The notes beneath the pieces are model-generated. The model was given only the letters and a program-made list of their open reading frames with translations. It did not search any database and was not told where the DNA came from. A stretch of DNA of 56,442 nt from positions 1 to 56,442 of IMG/VR virus record IMGVR_UViG_3300022866_000008, one strand, 5' to 3'. The translations under genes and the position numbers were made by a program. Each line of letters starts with the position of its first letter. Within the stretch, counting starts at the first letter, position 1. Positions 44,401 to 52,784 of the stretch are shown here, piece after piece. The DNA is from a virus.

Positions 44401-46985
44401 TGAGTTAAGTAGCCAATGTGTGCATAATACGAGAAAACAGATACAAGCTCTCCTCTACCATTATTCGTAACCCATGCACCAATACCATCACTGATTACTT
44501 GTGTAAAGTCGTTAGATACAATAGATCTATTTCCGCCATTATGTAAGTTACCGTCGATCTTTTGCCCAGTACATCCAGTACCAAATGTAGTAACTCCTTG
44601 AATATAAGGAGAACGATTAATAATCCAAGTACGATTATCAGCTGGACCCCAGCCTGGATCTAATGATATATATGCTCCAGCAGTGGGCACTCTAAAAATA
44701 TCAGCCACTCCTAACGGATTTAAGACTCCAGCTAACCCTGTTAATGTACAGTTTCTAACTCCAGTAGTATCGCGGCAGTAAAACATATCTTCAGTTGCTG
44801 AGCCTAATACCGAATTACGATAGCATCTTGCTGCTAATTTTGATTTATAATTACCAGTATAGATAATGTCATACTTCCATGCATCAATGTATCTACTTAA
44901 GTCTGCTTTAACTAGCTCGCTATCAAAATTGTAGTCTGGGTGAGTAAATTCAATAAATGCAACAGCTTCAGCAATTATGAACTGTCTGTTAGCTTCGAGA
45001 ATACGCACAGCATTTACGTATCCAGCTGATGTAATCGCAACGTTACTACCGACTAATGTCGGATCAATTCCAGTTGAATTAACATAAAAATTAATATAAT
45101 TTTTAATATCTAAAATTAATAGTTGAATATCAGTTGCGGCTTGTTGATCAGCTACTACCACCCCTGTAGAAGTTGATGTTGTAGAAATACCATACTCATC
45201 TATAACTGTTTCTGAAACTGTTTCAGTTAATATTACTTGATCTTTTAAATTTCCAACAGTTTTTGGCGGTATTAATTCTGTACCTCCAATTACTCCTTCA
45301 ATTACTTGTGAAATTCTAGTTAACACTGCAATAGTGTAAGCACTATCTAATGCCAATGATGCAATCGGTCCAGCGGCATTTATCACAGTAGTTCTTAACT
45401 CTGAGCCTAACACCACTGTTCTTGCAGGGACACTTATTGGCAAAATTTCATCGTATGTGCCAGCGCCAACTTTTACTGTAGATGTTCCGGCAAATCCGTC
45501 GTCTAGTTGATCACAGGCAAATCTAATTGTGCGCCATGGTTTAAATTGACTGTTTCCTTGTTGTGGATCAGAGGTATCATCAGTGCCATTGATATCTACG
45601 TAAACAACTCTGTTAGCTTGTCCGAAGATTTTATAGATAACACTATCTGTATTGTTAATAGCAACTACCTGTCCAGGAGTTCCAATATTAACTGCTGCTG
45701 CGCCAAATGTACTGCCGTCGCCTGCTGCGCCACGACTAAGATCATAAGTTAATAAATCTCCTCGAAGTCTAAGACCTGATTCAGAACCAGCTAATAGTAC
45801 CAACTCCCAGTAGAAATATCCTGAGCCGTTATCTCCAGGATAATTCTGATCCGTTGACACATGCTCAGTTATCGATTTATATGTGCTTCCTAGAAAAATT
45901 ACTAGATCGTTAGGAGAATAGCGATTGCCGTCAGCCCAAAAATTACGCCAGTTTTGGCCAACAGTAATAAGTTCCCAGTTTGTATCGTCTAGATAATCTA
46001 GACTACTGCCGTCGGCTGTTGTATCTAGTAATGCACTATAAGTGTTTCCGCCTCGGCGGACTAGGTCGCCTGTTTTATATAATCCAGTAACGCTCCAGTC
46101 GCCTCTAAAATTAATATTCTTAGCTGCAATTTGCCAATCTATTGCATCAACTCTATCTTCTAATTGATAGATGCTGTTACTTGGATTGCTACCGTAATTA
46201 TTAGTTAAACTATAAAATAAGTACCCACCATGTTTAACCAAGTCACCGACTTGATATACCGTAGTAGTGTTCCACTCGTTACTAAACTGAAATCCTGGAA
46301 ATTCAATTTCCCAATTTTCTTCTTGATTAAAGTTTAAAGTTGAGTCGCTGCCAGCAGTATGTCCTTTCTTACAACGGAATAATGTTCCACCAAATGTTGT
46401 TAGATCATTTTTACGATATCGAGTGCCATTTGCCCACTGTCCTACATATTCTACGCCGTCGTAAACAAGTTCCCACTTTTCTTGATCTGCTTCTAATCCG
46501 TCGCTAATTGAGCTTGCAGTATGTCCAGTAATAGCACGATACACAATACCATTGTATTTTACAACATCGCCTGCACCATACCGTGTACTATCAATCCAAT
46601 CTGATTTAAATGCTGAACCCTCAGTGTACACAATCCAATTACTAATATCGTCATCAAATATACTAGTTGAGGTATAGCTAACTGCACACAGATATAAGTT
46701 ACCACCGTTTAATACGATGTCGCCGGGGTTATATAACGTAGATCCTGTCCAAGCTGAACGCCACGCATAACCGTCGGTCATTTTGCGCCATGCTGGTGTT
46801 GGATCTGTATCGTTAGGATTTGCTAAAAATGTTTGGTCAGCAGCAAATGCCCCGGCAGTATGTTGTCTAAAACATACCCAAGAATAACCACCGTATTGTA
46901 CTACATCATCTCTATTATACTCAGTTGAAAGAACCCATGTTCCTTTCCAGGTATATCGTAATCTACTGATCTTAAATTCTGCCAT
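41406..46985 (-). CDS. Giant fibre protein, paralogue of the 2458-residue fibre (1859 residues)
   Basis: It shares the plan of the neighbouring giant gene: seven CBM5/12-like N-terminal repeats, a pectin-lyase-like region with PWRTIRFACDQ and AGTYDEILPISVPA near 480-530, matching SLDPGWGP and GCTGQKIDGNLHNGG segments, Asp-box repeats at about 1205-1495, and the same C-terminal FYTSTDQSGNFRTG region. About 600 residues are missing in the middle relative to the longer copy. It is probably co-assembled with it or the product of duplication. The ribosome site is CGGAA. Likely function is surface glycan binding during adsorption. Confidence 0.75.
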   Translation of the reverse strand: MAEFKISRLRYTWKGTWVLSTEYNRDDVVQYGGYSWVCFRQHTAGAFAADQTFLANPNDTDPTPAWRKMTDGYAWRSAWTGSTLYNPGDIVLNGGNLYLCAVSYTSTSIFDDDISNWIVYTEGSAFKSDWIDSTRYGAGDVVKYNGIVYRAITGHTASSISDGLEADQEKWELVYDGVEYVGQWANGTRYRKNDLTTFGGTLFRCKKGHTAGSDSTLNFNQEENWEIEFPGFQFSNEWNTTTVYQVGDLVKHGGYLFYSLTNNYGSNPSNSIYQLEDRVDAIDWQIAAKNINFRGDWSVTGLYKTGDLVRRGGNTYSALLDTTADGSSLDYLDDTNWELITVGQNWRNFWADGNRYSPNDLVIFLGSTYKSITEHVSTDQNYPGDNGSGYFYWELVLLAGSESGLRLRGDLLTYDLSRGAAGDGSTFGAAAVNIGTPGQVVAINNTDSVIYKIFGQANRVVYVDINGTDDTSDPQQGNSQFKPWRTIRFACDQLDDGFAGTSTVKVGAGTYDEILPISVPARTVVLGSELRTTVINAAGPIASLALDSAYTIAVLTRISQVIEGVIGGTELIPPKTVGNLKDQVILTETVSETVIDEYGISTTSTSTGVVVADQQAATDIQLLILDIKNYINFYVNSTGIDPTLVGSNVAITSAGYVNAVRILEANRQFIIAEAVAFIEFTHPDYNFDSELVKADLSRYIDAWKYDIIYTGNYKSKLAARCYRNSVLGSATEDMFYCRDTTGVRNCTLTGLAGVLNPLGVADIFRVPTAGAYISLDPGWGPADNRTWIINRSPYIQGVTTFGTGCTGQKIDGNLHNGGNRSIVSNDFTQVISDGIGAWVTNNGRGELVSVFSYYAHIGYLTQNGGIIRATNGNSSYGTFGAIASGVDLTEVPVAAAVGTRANEAIISSAFAGDFVDEIQIFEWTNAGQDYTQATATFVGAGVDAEVLFEEFRDDAVFEARRLDVSETITQDIGGGGYIIVQNNAQTGNATTITLATNDPNAQSNYLGMRIVLTSGPGTGQYGYVTAYNNTSKVLTVYRESDDQPGWDHVVPGKPATIPLTTGTTYRIEPRIIFAAPQYIAAEVTTPVSTTWTDIAYGETTETYTELTAGTGTGSVDGRDGLVVTAATFTITKIGRDYTVDIATAGSGYLVGDQLIITGEKIGGETPLNDLLLVVTSASDDSTNSILAIDQRTFGAGNGIEASSGKFVVISSGGTAGLYSGDGDTWESFTLPTAGDWKCTAAGDNKFVAIRTGSNAAASSLDGITWTARTMPASRLWNSVVYGNGIFVAVAGDLDAGAISTNGTTWTSTNLPEFGDSSFSEWVDIAYGARKFVALSNSGNYVGIGVYNSEDGIITWTPRTMDVIADSSNKSWQSIAYGNNRFVAISSTGDVGYSFDGVEWYPGTMPSQDGSTSHNWKKIRYAQGVFFAIGDTGARLVGADATAGPTTFAATSFDGIVWTNRELASEQSWEAVGFGNPYIASRDSSIGKRSPMWVVVPAATDKFNKVLTGARALGRATVVAGKISEIRLWDPGSGYLDGPAITLIDPNNTSDVLLESRVGDGVLPNPTWINRGLGYRTNSTKITIAGNGFADIIPSGKFIVINELENYPGPGAQLTIAGLEGIFTLVAITPIGQTDQGLAARIRISPEITVRDNLQHNTQVSIRSRYSQCRITGHDFLDVGTGNFQETNYPLLYSGFYTPSPENEIVETGGGRVFYTSTDQSGNFRTGELFAVEQATGTVTISADFFDFSGLTELTLGGIRVGGTGAVVREFSTDSLFTADSNNVVPTQRAIRAYLAGRLSIGGSEIAVGSFIAGTVLVGPDKMGNTAGSKIIFPKLAKFEGEFAGVSGSILAQTMFYKSF

Positions 46986-46997
46986 AATATATTCCGT

Positions 46998-47363
46998 TTA
47001 ACTTGATGTACCTGTTGGATACACGTATCCTTGATTTATTCGTTGTACTAATCGACCTTCTGCACCAATATAGTACAGCATATTTCTATTATCCCATCGA
47101 TACTGAGTCCAATTTAAATTGTCATACTCAACTACATGATCGGCAGTAACACCTTCAAAATAATCAACACCAGGTTCAAAATCTTCAAAATTTTCCGAAG
47201 GAATTCCTGCAGTATTTAATTCAATCGAATCTTTATCTTTTAATTGATCACTACGCAGTAAAAATAATTCACCGTCATCGTTTCTACGAAGTGCGTACCA
47301 GTACCTAGGACTATCTCCTAGGGCTTCATCTGGACTGGTACCTAAATAATATGGGCTTGGCAT
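46998..47363 (-). CDS. Small virion protein beside the giant fibre, unknown
   Basis: The 121-residue acidic protein opens PSPYYLGTSPDEALGDSPRYWYALRRNDDG. It has aromatic-rich strands (YRWDNRNMLYYIG) and no catalytic motif. Position in the fibre operon, with 12 bases to the giant fibre, suggests a virion component or connector. An AAGGA ribosome site precedes the start. Confidence 0.6.
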   Translation of the reverse strand: MPSPYYLGTSPDEALGDSPRYWYALRRNDDGELFLLRSDQLKDKDSIELNTAGIPSENFEDFEPGVDYFEGVTADHVVEYDNLNWTQYRWDNRNMLYYIGAEGRLVQRINQGYVYPTGTSS

Positions 47364-47373
47364 TAGTTTTTCC

Positions 47374-47706
47374 TTATGATATCTCTACGTAACTTACCGT
47401 AGCATCAATGCTGTCAGGGGTATCGCATACTAATCTTAACCCTGTTGTTGACGGAAGAATTAACTTTTCTCCCTGTGTAATTACTTTAACACTAGTATTT
47501 GGAGGAATTACTAATCCTCGTATGTAATAACTTACTGTGGTGTCTGCTCCTACAACTTGTAGGTCAGCAACAACAGTATCATAATCTGTTATATTTGCAA
47601 GGTTACAACCAATTACAGTTGCTCTAACTCCTGCATCAATAGTTACTAGATCTTGAGGAACAGTTCCTATTTCTGTTACTAGTGCATGTCTAAATACGGT
47701 TGGCAT
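47374..47706 (-). CDS. Small beta-sandwich virion protein
   Basis: The 110-residue protein (RATVIGCNLANITDYDTVVADLQVV, LRLVCDTPDSIDATVSYV) belongs to the same small domain type as 33643-33963 and 50550-50924. It probably contributes an Ig-like decoration or connector to the tail appendage. AGGA precedes the start. Confidence 0.6.
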   Translation of the reverse strand: MPTVFRHALVTEIGTVPQDLVTIDAGVRATVIGCNLANITDYDTVVADLQVVGADTTVSYYIRGLVIPPNTSVKVITQGEKLILPSTTGLRLVCDTPDSIDATVSYVEIS

Positions 47707-47713
47707 ATTATAA

Positions 47714-48766
47714 TTATCCTAATGTTAGTGCGAACGAAACTGCAATATCTTCTGCTTGGATACCGCTAACTGCACCTGATGCGCCTGCTGGGCTAGCCCA
47801 TGCAAATCCGTCCCAAATTTCAAGAGCTTTCGAGTTCGTGTTATACCGTGTCATACCAGCTATTGCATAAGCAGTTGGACGTTGAGCATCATTGCCTACA
47901 GGTGGTACAAATCCGTTAGTGGTTGCTATTTTAAAATAGCCGGTTCCGGTTTGCGCAATTTGAGTAATTGCATTATTTGATACGTTTGTAATAACGTTGT
48001 CAACAATTCTAAAATTACCTAATCTAACGCCGCCGACGCCACTTCCATCTATGTATAAATCGCTGCCGGAAGTTGTTGTAATTTCATTATCACGAAATAT
48101 TAAATTACCAACATCTAGTGTAGGTAATGTAACTGAAGTTGTGTAGAAATTGTTAACGTATAAATTATTCCATCTAAAAGAGGCGCTACCTAAATCATAT
48201 AGCGTGTCAGTTTCGGGAATTAAATCACTTTTAATAGCAGCGTTAATAACAATGTTATCAGTTAGTGCATCACCAATTACAATGTTGCCGCCAATAGTAA
48301 CGTTACCTGTTGCTGAAATATTTCCAGCAACATCTAAATTACCAGTGATTTGAGTGTTACCAGTAATTTCAACAATGCCAGACCCATTAGGTTGAAGTTC
48401 TAAATTACTGTTTGAAACAAAAGTAGATATTACATTACCAGTAATCTGTATATCATCAACTTGTAAAATTGCGTTGTAGATTACAGGATTCCCTGCGCTG
48501 GCAACAAAACTAATAGTATCGATATCACTGGAAATTGTATTGCCAGTGATATGTAAATTGCCTACATCTAGTTGGTCGGTTACAGAAAGTGTTGTAGTAC
48601 GGGTTGTACCGATAACATCTAGGTCTGTGGTCGGATTGGAGTTATTCACGCCTATGCGTGAGTTAGTAACATCTAGGTATAACAGGTCAGTCTCAAAAGC
48701 AAGATCCACACCATCTCTGATGAGGTTAGCCTTTAAGAGCGGACCACTAATTCGACCAATAGCCAT
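47714..48766 (-). CDS. Beta-helix-like fibre protein, paralogue of 48888-49994
   Basis: The 350-residue protein starts AIGRISGPLLKANLIRDG. It has NSRIGVNNSNPTTDLDVIG, many GNI/GNV repeats (ITGNLDVAGNISATGNVTI) and a DLGSASFRWNNLYVNNFY segment, which is the common fibre shaft pattern preceding a tip. A closing WDGFAWASPAG and a PTAYAIAGMTRYN module end it. GGAG precedes the start. It is a virion adhesion or connector protein. The paralogue upstream has the same order of segments. Confidence 0.7.
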   Translation of the reverse strand: MAIGRISGPLLKANLIRDGVDLAFETDLLYLDVTNSRIGVNNSNPTTDLDVIGTTRTTTLSVTDQLDVGNLHITGNTISSDIDTISFVASAGNPVIYNAILQVDDIQITGNVISTFVSNSNLELQPNGSGIVEITGNTQITGNLDVAGNISATGNVTIGGNIVIGDALTDNIVINAAIKSDLIPETDTLYDLGSASFRWNNLYVNNFYTTSVTLPTLDVGNLIFRDNEITTTSGSDLYIDGSGVGGVRLGNFRIVDNVITNVSNNAITQIAQTGTGYFKIATTNGFVPPVGNDAQRPTAYAIAGMTRYNTNSKALEIWDGFAWASPAGASGAVSGIQAEDIAVSFALTLG

Positions 48767-48787
48767 GTGCTCTCCATTTCCACCGAC

Positions 48788-48886
48788 TTACACGGATACG
48801 GACACCTTACATAGCGGTCCTGCGCTGTTGAGTATCGTAAAAACTTGGTCAGTCTTTACAGTAATAGTATTTAGCCCAAAGGACAT
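48788..48886 (-). CDS. Possible 32-residue small protein between paralogous fibres
   Basis: A short frame fills the 121-base gap between the two fibre paralogues: MSFGLNTITVKTDQVFTILN, ending VSVSV. Its ATG is one base after the upstream stop, so coupling is plausible, and no other gene occupies the gap. It has beta-strand-like composition. It may be a real virion peptide or a chance frame; nothing but layout supports it. Confidence 0.35.
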   Translation of the reverse strand: MSFGLNTITVKTDQVFTILNSAGPLCKVSVSV

Positions 48887-48887
48887 T

Positions 48888-49994
48888 TTAGCCAAGTATG
48901 AGGCTAAAAACGTTACCTAAATCTTCCATAACACCTTGAGTAACTTCTTCACCACCGCCAGTAGCAATAACATATACATTACCGTCAAAACACTCTAGGT
49001 AGCTTATCTCAGTATTCCATCGAGTATCGCCTAATTCAGGAACAGCTGGGCGACTAGCATTATCACCTGCTGGGATTGCTAACGCATTTGTACCAACAAA
49101 TTTTACATATCCAATACCTCCATTATTTCTAAATGTTAATGCAGTATTAAGCAAGTTAGTAATGTCATTTTCTTGCCATTTAATGTTTTCAATATAAACA
49201 ACGCCAGTCTCTGGGTTTAGTAGTACATCTTCATTAGATTGCAAACCGCTAATCTTATTGTCAACTCCGTTAATAAATAGCTGGTCGCTAACTATAACGT
49301 TAGTTGGTCGTATAGTATCTATCTGTTGCCAGACAGGAGAACGAAGTTCGGACCAACGTTTATTGCTCTTACCTAGATCATAAGTAATATCAGTTCCCGG
49401 AATAATGCTCTGTGTAAAATCAGTGTTAACTGTTACAGTATCTAATATGTTGTCACCAACTGTAATAGTGCCGTCGGCTTGTAAATTGCCTCCCATAACA
49501 ATATTACCAGTACCGGTTCCTTGTACTGTGACATTACCATAAGTTTGTACATTTGATTCAGCTACAACTTGACCAGTGCCATTAGGGTCTAATTTAATAT
49601 TAGAATTAGCGATGCTATCAATTCGACCATTATATATTTCTAAATAATCGCTTTTTAGCTTACCCATTGAGATAACTGAATTAGGTATTGCTGTAGAAAT
49701 AATAATAGGACCAGTGTATGATCCAAACGAGCCGGCTGCATTGATTAAGATATTATCAATACGTGCTTGACCTGTAACATTTAAAACTGTAGTTTTAACA
49801 TCAGTATCAATCTGTAGATCGTATAACGGTGCATCAGTATTAATACCGATACGCAGGTTATTAACGTCAAGATATAATAAGTCGTCGTCAGTAGGAGCGT
49901 TTCTAAAGGTTAGATCGCTACCGTTGCGTAGAAGGTTTTCAGTAAGTAGCTTACCGCTGATTCTACCTAAACTGGCTGCATAAGATTCTGGCAT
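48888..49994 (-). CDS. Beta-helix-like fibre protein, paralogue of 47714-48766
   Basis: The 368-residue protein starts PESYAASLGRISGKLLTENLLRNGSDL, close to the paralogue's GRISGPLLKANLIRDG. It continues NNLRIGINTDAPLYDLQI, TYDLGKSNKRWSELRS and ends with an ELGDTRWNTEISYLECFDG module. It is likely a fibre or connector protein. CGGAG precedes the ATG and AGTAAATA lies 23 bases upstream, so it starts a new late transcript that continues through the giant 1859-residue fibre gene. Confidence 0.7.
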   Translation of the reverse strand: MPESYAASLGRISGKLLTENLLRNGSDLTFRNAPTDDDLLYLDVNNLRIGINTDAPLYDLQIDTDVKTTVLNVTGQARIDNILINAAGSFGSYTGPIIISTAIPNSVISMGKLKSDYLEIYNGRIDSIANSNIKLDPNGTGQVVAESNVQTYGNVTVQGTGTGNIVMGGNLQADGTITVGDNILDTVTVNTDFTQSIIPGTDITYDLGKSNKRWSELRSPVWQQIDTIRPTNVIVSDQLFINGVDNKISGLQSNEDVLLNPETGVVYIENIKWQENDITNLLNTALTFRNNGGIGYVKFVGTNALAIPAGDNASRPAVPELGDTRWNTEISYLECFDGNVYVIATGGGEEVTQGVMEDLGNVFSLILG

Positions 49995-50017
49995 TACATA
50001 TCTCCGTTCGATATGTA

Positions 50018-50025
50018 TATTTACT
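50018..50025 (-). promoter_or_regulatory. Late promoter element before the 368-residue fibre
   Basis: The minus strand reads AGTAAATA 23 bases before the ATG at 49994, with CGGAG in the leader. Confidence 0.5.
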
Positions 50026-50035
50026 CTAAATCTAG

Positions 50036-50548
50036 TTAGTTAGCAAAGCCGTAATAGACTGTAACGTACTTGCCGCCCGGGATAGCACTGGTAAATTCGA
50101 TTTCAGTGTTGCCGTTGATCAAGTTATAGTTAGTAACAGAAATTTGCATAACGTTTTCTACTAGAACAATAAGATTATCTGCACTAGATGGTGCTATATC
50201 AAATGGTGGGTTAAGAGTATAAGTAGTTTCGACATCGTTGCCAGGGCCTAATGTTTCTTTAGTAATTGCAGTTGCACCCGGACCTCGTACAATTTCCCAT
50301 ACTCCTGCAATAAGAGCTTCTAAGCTGTTAGTGTCTAAGTTGTAACGAATTGTACCGTCGGCAAATTCAGCGCCACTAATGCCGCCTGGATAACGTACAA
50401 GTGTTTCGTTAGGACGTTGTGCAGTTGTTCCCTGTGGCAATCTTAACCCACCAGTTAGTCCCATTACTGCACGACCAAATTGATTAGTGAATAGAGTTTG
50501 GTCTCTAATACTAAACTTTGAAATATTTTTTTGTTTTAGAAATTTCAT
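50036..50548 (-). CDS. Fibre-like structural protein with GLRLPQGTTAQRP module
   Basis: The 170-residue protein begins MKFLKQKNISKFSIRDQ and has the fibre module GGLRLPQGTTAQRP ... GTIRYNLDTNSLEALIAGVWE, a start-of-tip pattern found in many aquatic phage fibres. The closing half (TTYTLNPPFDIAP, VTVYYGFAN) is beta-rich. It is co-directional and 1 base from the 124-residue gene. Function is virion structural, exact place unknown. Confidence 0.65.
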   Translation of the reverse strand: MKFLKQKNISKFSIRDQTLFTNQFGRAVMGLTGGLRLPQGTTAQRPNETLVRYPGGISGAEFADGTIRYNLDTNSLEALIAGVWEIVRGPGATAITKETLGPGNDVETTYTLNPPFDIAPSSADNLIVLVENVMQISVTNYNLINGNTEIEFTSAIPGGKYVTVYYGFAN

Positions 50549-50549
50549 A

Positions 50550-50924
50550 TTATACCGGCAATGAACTTACTGTTACTGCGATTAAGTCTGCAACATCTGC
50601 GCCTACATAAATTGTATCGTTTGCATCTAACACTATTCTTTCTTCTGAAAAGAAAACAGTTTCGCCTGCTGGAATAATCAAGTTGCTAACAATCCTGTTA
50701 TAATTTTGATTGCCAATTCCAGCACGAGCAAACCAAATATTAACTGTAACTGCATTAGCTGTTTCGTCAGTTAGTGTTACATCACCAATATTACATAATG
50801 CAATAGTTGTTATAGCATTCACTTGCCCAGTCCCGCCACTAGCTCCGTTAGTAGTGCTAACAAAAATAGGAAGTCCTGGAGATGTAAGTGCTCTTGTTAC
50901 ATCAATCAATGTACTTGTAATCAT
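50550..50924 (-). CDS. Small beta-sandwich virion protein
   Basis: The 124-residue protein shares the small domain pattern of 33643-33963 and 47374-47706 (AITTIALCNIGDVTLTDE, NLIIPAGETVFFSEERIVLDA). It probably forms an Ig-like decoration. An AAAGAGA ribosome site is present. No catalytic residues. Confidence 0.6.
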   Translation of the reverse strand: MITSTLIDVTRALTSPGLPIFVSTTNGASGGTGQVNAITTIALCNIGDVTLTDETANAVTVNIWFARAGIGNQNYNRIVSNLIIPAGETVFFSEERIVLDANDTIYVGADVADLIAVTVSSLPV

Positions 50925-50934
50925 AGTTGTCTCT

Positions 50935-52029
50935 TTAAAATATCATGCTAAAAACAAGTGCCTTGTTTTTGCTTATTAATTCGCCAGTTCGGTGATTAGT
51001 GCTTGCACTATCGTTTACATAGTAAACACCGCTAGTTCCTAATCCCGGGTCGCCTGCTCGAATTAATGTTGCCCCAGAAACAAAAGCAGGATCACTAGAT
51101 ATTTGATCTAGTTGTAATGCATAATTTGTTTGAAGCTTTCCAGTACTGCCGGCATCAAATCGAGCAGTGTTGATAAAAATATTTTGATCCGATACACCGT
51201 TGGGCGTTCTTACTTCAAAATTTACCCCGTCGATCTCAATACCATTCAGTCCTTTGAGTCCAACTAAAAATCTATCTGCAAAAAACTGAGCCGTTAGCGT
51301 AGTATCCACTACAATAGATACAGAGCTTTCATTAATTAATTGACCAACAGTTGCAGTAGCAAATGCAAGCGAGCCTGCTGTATCTGTATTATTAGGAGTA
51401 ACATCGGCGTCAGCAATAATTACTCTAGTGTTATCTTTAAGAATTTGAAATGTTGGATTATTTTGAATTGCATCATCAACATATTTTTTGTTTGTTAACA
51501 CATCGTCGTGTGTAACTTGATCTTCATAGCTAGTAGTACCAGATACTTTAACAACTCCTGTTCCCTGACCAATCAATGTCAAGTCTCCGGCGTCTGTTAT
51601 ACTATCTGTAATTATTTGTCTTAATTTTAAACGACTGTTTTGGAATGTATAAGCGTCTTCGGCGCCGACTAGTTTCCATCCGCCTGCGGTTGCTCCTAGT
51701 TCTAAACTTGGAAATGTCTGTGCTGTTGGTATAGCAATATTCTCATCCCAAAGTAAAGAAGCGTCATCAGCTGAACCTCGATCAATTCGGATTCCGGAAA
51801 TAATTAATGATACTCCGTCGCCTCCTTCACCTTTGTTTAGCGTGATAACGTTGTCTTCAATTTCTAATTGTGTTGCAGCAACATAGACAGTTTCCCCTTC
51901 AACTAGTAATCCGCCAGTTACAATAACCGTACCTGAAGGTCCAGTATCTAGAGTAATTGTACCTCCGGATACTGAATCTCTAATGGCTTGTATATTATAA
52001 TCGCCGTTGACTCTTAAAAACTGTCCCAT
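50935..52029 (-). CDS. Fibre-like structural protein (364 residues)
   Basis: The protein begins MGQFLRVNGDYNIQAIRD. It has LEIEDNVITLNKGEGG and a VTHDDVLTNKKYVDDAIQN segment, the latter being the common fibre element that precedes an alpha-helical or coiled stretch. The C-terminal part is beta-rich (SKNKALVFSMIF). AGGA precedes the start. It is part of the long structural operon and likely a tail appendage or baseplate protein. Confidence 0.65.
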   Translation of the reverse strand: MGQFLRVNGDYNIQAIRDSVSGGTITLDTGPSGTVIVTGGLLVEGETVYVAATQLEIEDNVITLNKGEGGDGVSLIISGIRIDRGSADDASLLWDENIAIPTAQTFPSLELGATAGGWKLVGAEDAYTFQNSRLKLRQIITDSITDAGDLTLIGQGTGVVKVSGTTSYEDQVTHDDVLTNKKYVDDAIQNNPTFQILKDNTRVIIADADVTPNNTDTAGSLAFATATVGQLINESSVSIVVDTTLTAQFFADRFLVGLKGLNGIEIDGVNFEVRTPNGVSDQNIFINTARFDAGSTGKLQTNYALQLDQISSDPAFVSGATLIRAGDPGLGTSGVYYVNDSASTNHRTGELISKNKALVFSMIF

Positions 52030-52043
52030 GTTGTAATCCTAAA

Positions 52044-52439
52044 TTAAACGATTGCTGTTAGTACAATGTAGTCTGCTGATGAGTCATTTTCTAAGTACCA
52101 ATTGTACTTAACGCCGTCGAAGTCTGTAGCTACACGTTTAGTAATCTTAGCAATTTGTTTGGTATTATTAAGTCCGTTTCCGCCAACATAACCAGTGATA
52201 CGCATTTCGCCGTATGCATTAGGTTCATCAGATACTACAGTTGCAGTAACATATGATGAAGTTGTACCAATGTTTCCTACTTGAGTAACTACGAAAGTTT
52301 TTGCGCCACGTTGCTTGAGAATAACACCGTCTGTTCTTAACGATGCATCAAAAAACTCAACTCTTACACCAGTAGCTGTAGTAGCACCAGTTCCGATAAC
52401 ATCAACTCCGTTTACATCTTTTCTTAATGGACGTCCCAT
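52044..52439 (-). CDS. Conserved small structural protein (MGRPL type)
   Basis: The 131-residue protein begins MGRPLRKDVNGVDVIG. It resembles small MGRPL-starting proteins common in aquatic T4-like structural clusters, of unassigned function. It is beta-rich (KTFVVTQVGNIGTTSSYVT, YNWYLENDSS). AAGGAG precedes the start, and GATAAATA lies 68 bases upstream inside the next gene. Confidence 0.65.
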   Translation of the reverse strand: MGRPLRKDVNGVDVIGTGATTATGVRVEFFDASLRTDGVILKQRGAKTFVVTQVGNIGTTSSYVTATVVSDEPNAYGEMRITGYVGGNGLNNTKQIAKITKRVATDFDGVKYNWYLENDSSADYIVLTAIV

Positions 52440-52507
52440 TTTGTTTCTCCTTAATTTGACGTTCTAGGTCTACGCAGAGGGATTCTGCATAAATCTTCTT
52501 GACTCTT

Positions 52508-52515
52508 TATTTATC
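52508..52515 (-). promoter_or_regulatory. Late promoter element before the MGRPL gene
   Basis: The minus strand reads GATAAATA 68 bases before the ATG at 52439, overlapping the stop of the 89-residue gene. It probably starts the long transcript through the fibre block. Confidence 0.5.
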
Positions 52516-52780
52516 CACGACTAAGCATTGCCATTAGCTCAATTTTTTCAACTGTGCTTAGTATTTGATTAATAGTGTCTATTTCTTTTTGTGCTTTTTC
52601 TAAATAGGCTCGACTTTTAGTTTGTCTATGCTGTACCATAATAATACTATGTTGCTTTATGCGATTTTCAATCATATGTTCTATCTGATTAACATCGTGA
52701 GTAAACATAGGAAAGCGTTTACGCCATATACTAAACTGCTCACGCATCTGTTTAAAGTCGTTGTCTGATTCTATTTGCAT
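52511..52780 (-). CDS. Small helical protein, unknown
   Basis: The 89-residue protein is helical and charged, with His/Gln-rich middle (IKQHSIIMVQHRQTKSRAY) and a coiled-coil-like end (EIDTINQILSTVEKIELM). It follows the gp23 terminator. Its start lacks a Shine-Dalgarno sequence and has CTTAAATA four bases upstream. I recognise no family. Confidence 0.6.
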   Translation of the reverse strand: MQIESDNDFKQMREQFSIWRKRFPMFTHDVNQIEHMIENRIKQHSIIMVQHRQTKSRAYLEKAQKEIDTINQILSTVEKIELMAMLSRG

Positions 52781-52784
52781 TAGG

